Positions 56,302 to 64,000 of a stretch of DNA of 64,000 bases are shown here, piece by piece. The position numbers were made by a program, and so were the translations under genes. The notes under the pieces were generated by a model. That model was given only the letters and a program-made list of their open reading frames with translations, had not been told where the DNA came from and made no database searches. Position 1 is the stretch's first letter; every line of letters begins with the position of its first letter. This DNA comes from Colletotrichum lupini. Taxonomy: Eukaryota > Ascomycota > Sordariomycetes > Glomerellales > Glomerellaceae. The stretch covers positions 4,464,001-4,528,000 of the forward strand of contig NC_064682.1 of the NCBI RefSeq assembly GCF_023278565.1. Reading direction: 5' to 3'.

Positions 56302-58219
56302 TCATGCTTCGTCTTGAAGCTTCTTCTCCTCTTGGCCCCCAGCGCTGACCTCACAAACATAAGACTTGAACTTGCGGGCCGGCACGCGATTGCTAAACAT
56401 TTCTTGAATCTCGGCGTAGTTGCGACCCTTCATCTCGGGGAAGTACAGGTAAAGCCATGCGCACATGGGCAACGATAGGCCGAAGAAGATGAAGCAAATC
56501 TTACCGCCCAGGTTGGCCTGGTCTGTATTCAGCAGGTAGGGCATCACCTGCAATACTAAGCAGGACGCCGCGGTCGAGCACATGATATTGATGCTGTAAG
56601 TTTTTTGTCGCAATTGCACACTGTTTGTCATTTCGTCAGCAAGGCATGCCCCTGTTCTTCTTATCCACGAGTCAGGGTTGAAGGCCCACAAGCCTATGTT
56701 CCTGAGCAACACCACGTGCTAATACTACCAAGACCACTTGAACTGAAGTCTGGACTGATGGCTTGCAGCGATGCAGAATCCAATCCAAAGTCTAAGAACT
56801 TAAGCTGAGAGTTTATCGTAAACATACCTGGCAGTTTCTCCTCCGACAGAGTACGCAACCGCACCCAAAGTTGCCTGATATAAGTATCCCCAAATGATCA
56901 TGAAAGCGACCGTTGCGGTGAGTGAGGCTTGGTTGCCGATGGTGCTGATACCGCCAATGAGAAGCAAAAGGGCTGTCATGGTGAATACGCCGCCCACGAT
57001 CAACGGGCGTCTTCCATATCGATCCACAAGTGGCCAGGAAGTCATGTTGCCGACGAACTGAATTGCGTAGGCTGCCTGGCCGATTGCAAGCGGATTGTTA
57101 ATTCCAGCCAAGCGAAAGTAGTATCTGCGAGCTGTTTAGTGACCTTCGACATGGAATTGTAGAGAAAAGTGGCTGCCTTACGTGAGGTAGCCCGAAACAA
57201 AGTTCACACCAATGGCTTGCTGAGAGAGATAGACCATCACAATAATTGCTGTGCGCCTGCCGTTGACTCCCTTCAAACAGTCAACCCAGCGAGCTGACTC
57301 CTGTTCCTTTTTGGCCTCTTGCTCTTTGGCAATGGCAACAGTGGCGATCGCCAACGCGGCATCCACGTCGAAGCTGGGCCCATTGAATCTTTTGTATGAT
57401 TTGGCGGCTTCTTCACGACGACCCTTGATGAGAAGCCAGCTAGGGGACTCGGGCAAGAATACCAAACCGCAAAGGAGCAGTCCAGGAGGAATGAGTTGCG
57501 TAATTAAAGGGATTCGCCAAGAAAGGTCATTGTGATAGTGATCGCTTGCCAGTACTGTCGCCGAGTTGAGCCATTGGCCAACAGTGATCATTGTGTTGAC
57601 AAGAACCAGGCAAACACCTCGGCAACAAAGACAGGCCCCAAGGAGTGACCTAGACCGAATCCAAAAGTTGCAACGACCTTGCCGCCGAAAAGCATCATGA
57701 TAGTTGAAGCAAAGTATTGAAGAATCGTGCCACCGCAGCAAATCAAGCAAGCGAGGCCAATGGTCTTCTTCCGGCCAAAGATATCGCTAATGAAGCCTGT
57801 TGCGAATGCCGAGACGAAGATTCCGATCGTGCCCGCGGCACTGAGGATCTGCTGGTCCCGAGCGGCAACTTGCCATTTTCCGTTGATTTCGTGGCCGAAA
57901 CGTTGAGCAAAAGGGGTTACAGCGAGGAGCTTTCCGATGGTCGAGACTTCGTAACCAAAGTTAATGGGCAAAAGGTAGATCATCAAGCCTGTCACCGCCA
58001 CACATCGTATTAGCGAATCATTCTTTGCAGGGATCAATAGGGATAGATGAACCGACAGAAGCCCAGAACGCGCTTGTTCTCCCACAGATCGCTGAAAGTA
58101 AGCTTCTCGTTGGCTTGCGATGTTGGCAGCGCAGCTGTTGCGGCCACCTTCGCATCTTCAAACTGGTCGGCTCTCTGCTTGTCATCATATTGGACCGTCG
58201 GCTCGTTCTTGGCGTCCAT
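56302..58219 (-). pseudogene. MFS sugar transporter with a frameshifting deletion
   Basis: Minus-strand exons 58219-58057, 57988-57182, 57124-56828 and 56620-56302 encode a hexose-type major-facilitator transporter. Visible parts are LMIYLLPINFGYEVSTIGK (TM1), SDIFGRKKTIGLACL (the D-x-x-GRR/K loop), VFLPESPSWLLIKGRREEA (the PESPxWL motif), LVDRYGRRPLIVGG (the second-half loop) and LYLYFPEMKGRNYAEIQEMF (the PETKG-like end). At about 57614-57625 the frame breaks. GPVFVAEV runs directly into RGVCLVLVN in another frame, and the usual APxxI segment linking them is missing, so bases have been lost rather than an intron missed. The summed exons are 1586 bases, two more than a multiple of three. The rest is well preserved, so loss is recent, or the assembly has an error here. 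Function, if repaired in other strains, would be sugar uptake. Confidence 0.85.
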
Positions 58220-59931
58220 TGTGGTTGGCAGTCCGATGTTGCACAGGACTGGGTTGATTCCGGAACGCGTGATGATGTCCCCCTGCGAGTTGAGGTTGCT
58301 TTGAATCGTTCTCATCTCGGAGGGTGGTGGGACCTTCACGCATCTTATACTCCAAGCATGCTGGATTGAAAAAGCACATAAAGGATGCAATGCAAGCTTC
58401 CCCATGGACACTCGTCGAGGGAGCTTGAGACCTCCCCAGTTCTCCGCACTTTCCACGTGGATGCAACATCTTTTGGTAGCCTCAAGATGCTAAAGACTGC
58501 CTCCTTTGGCAAGACCGAGGCGTGGAGGGCATGACTCGGAAGACTTTTGTGACCGGGGGTGGGACTGCACTTCCGGGGTAGCGCTGGAGACTGGAGCGCT
58601 TTTTGCGGAGGTCACACTGAAGACCGAGACTAAGAGTCTGAGAGATCGAGTGACCGCAGGTCTTTCGAGAGGCCCAGATTGGCTACCAAGACTGGTCGGT
58701 GGACCACTGTGCATTCCATGATCTGGCCCTCTTCACAATCATTGTCTTTAACGACCAACATCGACTACTTTCTACATGAGATCATGTCACTTCCTGCCTT
58801 GACCTGGTTTGCCAGCTGTTCTAAACGGGATGTTTGAATGCAAGACTCCAGAATAAGTAATATTTGCCCTCCTGGTCTTGTCCTTCCAGACAAAGAGGTA
58901 ACCCTTTCTGGCAAAAGCTTCCCTCCCGGGTTCCGGCTTCCGTCTCCGACCTCCACATCTACCCCGGATTCCTCCGCATGTCTCGGACCCGCGTCGATAA
59001 ACTCAAAGGAACAGTCGAGCTGGAAAGCAAAAATTAGGCTTCCCAATGCCTGCAGGGATGCTAATAGTGTCTTCCGTCGACAATGTGCATTGAGGTATTT
59101 GACTCAATCTGGTTTGCTCAACCCACCCTGGGGACGCGACCTCTAGCTTCTCAGCGTACACTGCTATCATCGGCTCGTATGAATGCATCTAGTCGCATGA
59201 TGGGACTTTGCAAAAGGATGTGGCCATTGGAGTTATTTCGCACTGCTATGTGAATATCCGTGGTCGAATCTTATTACATCCAACCCGTTGGCCAGAAGGC
59301 AACCCCTGTCTGGATGCAAGGCAAACAGTCCAGGTCTCAACACGCTCTTATCATGGTAAATAATGACCTATCTCAGAAGACAACGCCCCTGGTTAGTGAT
59401 TACTCCCTCGACTTGGGGGTTTCATCAAGGAAAACCAGTGGAGAGAGCCCGCCAATCCTACCAACCACGCAATGATCATGATGTTCTGCGTTTCGCCAGT
59501 GGCATGTGACAGTGTCATTTGTGGACTGAGCGCAACGATGAAAAGACTCTCTACCAGTCTCCAGCTTCTCATTTCTCTTACTCTTGGGGTTGTATTAAGG
59601 AAGTTTAGTTCGTGATGAGGTCGCAGATGAGCCAGGCAAAGGTACATATGTGATCAACGCGGCCTGGTCAAAAGTAATAGAATCATTCTGCATCAATTAT
59701 GGCGTATGTGGCATATATGACAGTACTGAATGCTGTGACATGCAATGACAGGCTCACCTACTTCACCGTCAAAGTAGACTTATATTCATTCCGGGGAATA
59801 TAGGCACACAATAGTTCCAGTTATTCAATCTAAGAAAGCTTCGAGCTTCAAACCAAGTCTCCTGTCGACAAAAACCATTGACGCCATCGCTCGACCGACT
59901 TCCTGACAGTCCAAATATATCCCTGTATATT
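58220..59931. other. 1.7 kb intergenic region
   Basis: It lies upstream of the broken transporter and downstream of the 2EXR-like gene, both minus strand. Several 70-100-codon frames exist on both strands with no domains. No repeat or RNA gene is recognisable. Confidence 0.55.
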
Positions 59932-60783
59932 TTAGAATGCTGTGTTGTCTGAATCACTTTCTTGGGTTTTCTGAGACCTAGCTGAGCCGCAAAAAGTTTC
60001 TGGTGACAATGGAAGCTTGCGGTCACATTCGTCATGAGTCTCTCTCGCACAGATGGCCTCGATTTGCAACGAAGTCTCTTTAGCTATTCTCTGAGCAAGC
60101 TCTTTGGCAATGGGGTGAGCGAGCCTGATTGTATGCACCAAAGGGACTTGCTCCTGGATGTCTCTCACGAATCTCAGAAGAGCAGTCTGAAACTGGTCAG
60201 AAGCCGGATCCTGGCTATGTCTGTTGAGGCAGATTGTGGTTCTCTCTACCAGACTGGCTGATGCAGCCAGTTCCGACGCAATTATTTGGCCTGGTCCGAT
60301 GCCTTTATAGAAGTTCAGATAGAGTTGCTTGATGCCCTTGAGAGAAGGGAGGTCTGCCGATTTGAATTGCGCTTCAGTGAATGTGGAGTTGAAAGAGCCA
60401 AACATATATTGGCTCCCACACCACCTGTTCCGTCCAAGCCAGAACCTGAAATGGTTTTGGCTGTGGAACAACTCGAGGACCTCGGCTTGAACTTGGAGAC
60501 AGACTTCGAAGAGAGGAGATGTTGGATATGCTGCAGCCCATGGTAGACTGCCAACTGGCTCGCAAATATCTAGCTCACACCTCGAGGGCACAAGCTCGGA
60601 TAACTCATAGATATGGTCGCGTATCTCCCGTGGCAGTTGGAGGAAGGCACTTGGCACAGTATATTGCGTGTATGCGTCCATCTTTGTTGCTGGTCCTTTC
60701 GATCTTCGAGCTGTACTACTGACCGGCTTTGGCCTTTGAAAATGTTCAAATAAGCCGTTGTTATCCTTCTTTTCCGTACTCAC
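59932..60783 (-). CDS. 2EXR/F-box-like protein
   Basis: Single-exon minus-strand frame of 283 residues. The key feature is SAFLQLPREIRDHIYELSEL at about residues 45-64, the LPxEIRxxIY motif that opens the 2EXR domain and related F-box-like fungal proteins. It is followed by the expected helices (PLFEVCLQVQAEVLELFHSQ) and a C-terminal half with IKQLYLNFYKG and FVRDIQEQVPLVHTIRL strands and helices. These proteins are numerous in filamentous fungi and are thought to act in protein interactions, some as ubiquitin-ligase adaptors; no specific partner is known. The first Met at 60783 gives a basic, Ser-rich lead. An alternative start is the Met of KMDAYTQY about 34 residues later. Confidence 0.75.
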   Translation of the reverse strand: MSTEKKDNNGLFEHFQRPKPVSSTARRSKGPATKMDAYTQYTVPSAFLQLPREIRDHIYELSELVPSRCELDICEPVGSLPWAAAYPTSPLFEVCLQVQAEVLELFHSQNHFRFWLGRNRWCGSQYMFGSFNSTFTEAQFKSADLPSLKGIKQLYLNFYKGIGPGQIIASELAASASLVERTTICLNRHSQDPASDQFQTALLRFVRDIQEQVPLVHTIRLAHPIAKELAQRIAKETSLQIEAICARETHDECDRKLPLSPETFCGSARSQKTQESDSDNTAF

Positions 60784-61297
60784 GAGTCGAATAGTCGATT
60801 TAGGTCGAAAAGTAGTGGTTGAGGCAGGATTTCTACGTGGACCTCAATTGTATGTATCTAAAGTTATGTGAGAATAAAAAGAGATCACGAAGACTGCCCA
60901 CGGGCATGATGACATCAATCTAATTCGTGGAAGAATAGCATGAATATTAGCTTGAAAGATCATAATCTTTCACCAAACAAGCAAGGACAAAGACATCAAA
61001 TCCAGCACAGTCACTATGAGTGAAGTGATACTCCAACTCTTTTGCTGTTGTACGGATCAATGAAATTTCCAACAGCATCGCATTATCATTTACGCATGTG
61101 AGGTTACAATGAGAGAACAAAGAAAAACAAAAAGTGAGAGGGCATGTTTACTCAAAAAATATGTTGTATTTTTATGTTCAGAACTGCGTCTTTGTGGATA
61201 AAAGCCAGAGTATTGATCAAGATGTGGACAAGTAACACCTCAAGTTCAGCTACAACCTGACTTGTTGCCCATCAATCAGCAGTACCCAGCATCCCCT
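60784..61297. other. Intergenic region
   Basis: Promoter of the 2EXR-like gene and 3' flank of the UNC93-like gene, AT-rich but with normal CpA/TpG, so not RIP-mutated. No further feature. Confidence 0.6.
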
Positions 61298-62804
61298 TCA
61301 ACTTTTGATTTCATGGACTGACTCCGACTGAGCTACTGTCTCTGCATCAGTCTTCTTTTCGTCATTGCCAAAATGTCTGACAACCAGCCAAGCCGGGTAA
61401 ATCGAGATAAACCATAGCCCAAAGTTGATGTACGGCCCACCGACTAAGGCGAAAATTGGGATTGCGTTGAGTCCATAACTGACAGCTTGCCAGGCTGACT
61501 CTGTTCCCCGGAGAAGTGCTGACAGGCGGATCGTCTCCTGAGGGGTTTCGGAAATTTGTCCAATTATGAAGAATGCAAAGTTGTAGTTCAATTGGAAGCC
61601 AGCGACCAAGAAGATGAAGACACCGAAGCCTCTGCCGAATCCTGGGTCACTCCAGTCGAGTGTAGGCTGAGTTCGACGGTACTCGGTGACGTTAATGGTC
61701 AGCCATAGCCACCAAGCACCCTGGAGGGTCATAATGACTGCAAAAGCCCAGCGAGCTCTCTTCTTCAGAGCGATCTGGTTCTGATCGAGCCACAGTCCAA
61801 GGAGGTTACCAGCGATGACTGCAACGATACCGGAGAGAAGTGATCCGAGGGCGCGAGCTCTGACAGAGAACCACAGAGCGATATATGTGAAGAAAATCGA
61901 TTCAGAGTACACGCCCTGGCCAATCCACAAAACGAGGAGCAGGAATTTGGGGGTGAGGAACGTCTTGGTCGTAGCCTTGATCTCTTGCCATGGGTTGTCG
62001 GCAATGGTTAGCTGGACTGGCTTCCCATCGGCTCGCTGGACCTTTTCTGGCTTGTTCAAAAGCATGGCAACGAAGGGTCCGCAAGCTTGTAAGGCGATGA
62101 AGATGAGGTAAACCTTGTACGACACCTTGCCAGCTCCACTGCGGTCCGCATTAAGGCCAAGGTTGATGACTCCGCCGAGGATTTGCCCAACCCGAGTCCA
62201 GGTAAGCCAGTAAGCAATCATGCGCCCTCTGTTGTGAGGCTCAGGATATGCAATAGCAATAGCAGCTTCCGAGCCCCAGAAAATACCAGCTGATACGCCG
62301 CAGAAAGCAGCGCCAAGGATAACGAGCCACTCGACGCCGTATCGGTTGTTCAGGTACAGTCCTGCGCTGTATGGAGCAAACCCGATTGTGCCGATGACTA
62401 AGGCACCCTTGATCCCGACATATTTGACAACAGAACTTGTGAGCCAGCATGAGATGATCATAAGGCAGAAGGTAAGTGCGTTTCCGGTATTGACAAGGTA
62501 TGGCTCTTGAGCACCACCTATAACATTGTCAGACGCTTCATTTTCCATAGATGCACAAGGACCCTCAATCCTCAGATGAGACTTACCAGCACCCAAAGAG
62601 TTCATCGCACCCCAAAGACCGGGGGCTGCAAAACTACACATGCCAAGAATCGTGGCATTGTAAAATGGTGTCCGATACCACTTCGCTGCACGACGTCAGT
62701 TTATGAATGATATTGATGATATGTCGAACTGTCTTACCGTCGACCCTTTCCGACTGCTCAACTGGCTGCGCCGTATCGGAAACGCTGTCTGCCTTTTCAG
62801 CCAT
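61298..62804 (-). CDS. UNC93-like MFS transporter
   Basis: Minus-strand exons 62804-62738, 62685-62587 and 62517-61298 give 461 residues; both introns (52 and 69 bp) are phase 1. After a short acidic lead, WYRTPFYNATILGMCSFAAP is the start of TM1 in fungal UNC93-like proteins. GLWGAMNSLGAGGAQEPYLV is rebuilt exactly across intron 2, confirming the splice. About eleven hydrophobic segments follow, including YSAGLYLNNRYG, FCGVSAGIFWGSEAAIAIAY and GRMIAYWLTW, which are characteristic. The C-terminus is polar and cytosolic. Fungal members are major-facilitator-like membrane proteins of mostly unknown substrate, related to UNC-93 which regulates potassium channels in animals. It is 514 bases from the 2EXR-like gene on the same strand. 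Confidence 0.9.
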
Positions 62805-64000
62805 CTTGGATGGAGGCCTGTCTTCTCGAGCGGTGACGATCTCCTCAATATGGCAACTTGAGATGCTGACTCGCTGGCAGAGATATGATCCAAGAGAGAA
62901 GATTTGCCCAACAAGAAGCTCCGTCGTGAAGATGTTAGAAGCTTGACATCACTGCCGAGAAGAATTTATGAGAAACACCACTCCCACGTGGCTGGGTGCT
63001 GCGCGACGTTGCAAGCAGAGCACGCAATTGGGACCCTGATTGGAGGCATCGCTCTCATCTCCGCGATTGTCGCACCAAAAGGGTTCCAGACTTCTGGTAG
63101 ATGGGGGTGGCAGCCGAGGTGATTGCCGGTGACCTCCGCTGTCAACTGAAGATAACATGGTAGCAGCGTACGTATGCAGATAAGAAGCGACGAGGGTTGT
63201 GCAGATAGCTTCGATGATCTCAACTTGGCACCCATGGCGTGCTAGCAAATTTGGCTGACTCAGCACGATTCTGACCTATGTTGGTAATAGTTTGGAAGAA
63301 CAGCCGAGGTGCCTCACCTCACGTCGGAGAATCTTCCAATTTGAGTGTGGTCTTGAGAGAATTGGTCCTAGACAAGCAAGCGCTGCCCTTTATTACGTAT
63401 CATGTTCTGCGAATCGTGGGGGAAAATGCAGAACGTATGTCTCCCTTGTCGGAAAACCCGATGTCGTGATAAGACCCTGGCCAGCAACGAGAAATTTAAT
63501 GCGATGGAAAACATGGAGCCAAAGTCTATATGCAAATGATAGCTCCTAGGTGGTTACAATGAATACTAGACTGCCAAATGAGATGATATAACATGGTTTC
63601 TTTCTCTCATTAATGGATGTCGAGCTGGTTTGAATGAGGCTAAGTACTTTGCTTCGCAATTAAGTTGTTTCTGTTTACTCTAACGCCGAGGAGATATTTA
63701 GCTCGACAATTCCATGCAGTTAGATCCATGAGTTGCCAGAGTTTATTCAATGGGTCCTCACCTCACGATGTCGTACCGAATAACTCACATTTTGGTGATA
63801 TCAAAATCCTACAATAGATGGGTGCTACATTCCGCCAAGTACCTTATGTCAACAAGCTAACTGAAGAGAGCTTTCTGTCTGAGGAGGCGCTCAAACGTCG
63901 CCAAACATATATAAAACAAATCCTTGAGCTTCAAAACAGTACTCGGTGTGTAGAGAGACATCCAAGACCGTGTTTGATAAATCACAGCACCCCCATTCCA
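62805..64000. other. Intergenic region to the window edge
   Basis: Upstream of the UNC93-like gene. Its frames on both strands are short and domain-free. The right end looks like the promoter of a plus-strand gene that begins outside the window. Confidence 0.55.
63908..63916 (+). promoter_or_regulatory. TATA box of a gene beyond the right edge
   Basis: The sequence TATATAAAA lies 84 bases from the window end, followed by unremarkable sequence without an ATG-led long frame. It fits a core promoter firing rightwards, but no downstream gene is visible to confirm it. Confidence 0.45.

Noticed and set aside
57989..58056. Reading the transporter exon 1 onward to the stop near 58034, or splicing at 58052
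   Set aside because: Only the donor at 58056 with acceptor at 57989 restores the transporter sequence (GFC/LMIYLLPINFGYE).
59393..59647. 84-codon minus frame with a hydrophobic stretch, considered as a transporter fragment
   Set aside because: No transporter motif, and the hydrophobic part is a single short segment.

Overview
This is a 64 kb piece of a filamentous ascomycete (Pezizomycotina) chromosome, most likely a Sordariomycete. The reasons are short introns (49-229 bp) with GT-AG ends and CTRAC-like branch sites, several fungal-only gene families (DUF3176, DUF7136, a Pex23/Pex24-type dysferlin peroxin, a fungal aldoxime dehydratase), and a large AT-rich block carrying repeat-induced point mutation (RIP). 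The species cannot be named from the sequence.

Bases 1-15305 are an AT-rich isochore made of mutated transposons. CpA and TpG are almost gone: there is none in the first 1173 bases. CpG islands such as GCGCGC survive. Inside it a complete but dead Ty3/gypsy retrotransposon of the chromodomain type can be outlined at about 3988-12066. It has two alignable 188-bp LTRs, a gag zinc knuckle, protease, reverse transcriptase, RNase H, integrase, a chromodomain and a polypurine tract. A further 2.4 kb between its chromodomain and 3' LTR is unexplained and holds a 12-bp tandem repeat. Composition returns to normal within tens of bases near 15305.

Bases 15306-32715 are gene-rich: a fumarylacetoacetate-hydrolase-family enzyme, a DUF3176 membrane protein, a small secreted cysteine-containing protein, a Ser/Gln-rich multi-pass membrane protein, a peroxisomal dysferlin-domain peroxin, and a 1297-residue probable nuclear protein. 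Bases 32716-41399 are an 8.7 kb stretch with no gene I can support. It is full of low-complexity sequence, a 48-base poly-C run, and six exact copies of TACGGAGTA/TACTCCGTA within 2.6 kb.

Bases 41400-62804 carry an accessory-looking set: a SAM methyltransferase, a metallo-beta-lactamase-fold hydrolase, a single-pass membrane protein, a haem aldoxime dehydratase, a secreted tyrosinase, a second DUF3176 protein, a GPI-anchored DUF7136 surface protein, a frameshifted sugar transporter, a 2EXR/F-box-like protein and a UNC93-like transporter. The methyltransferase, hydrolase, dehydratase and tyrosinase may form a small catabolic or secondary-metabolite neighbourhood, but no backbone synthase or P450 is present, so this is only a suggestion. 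A TATA box near the right edge points to a gene starting beyond the window. Exon borders were placed by hand; every gene model except the transporter keeps one frame across its introns.
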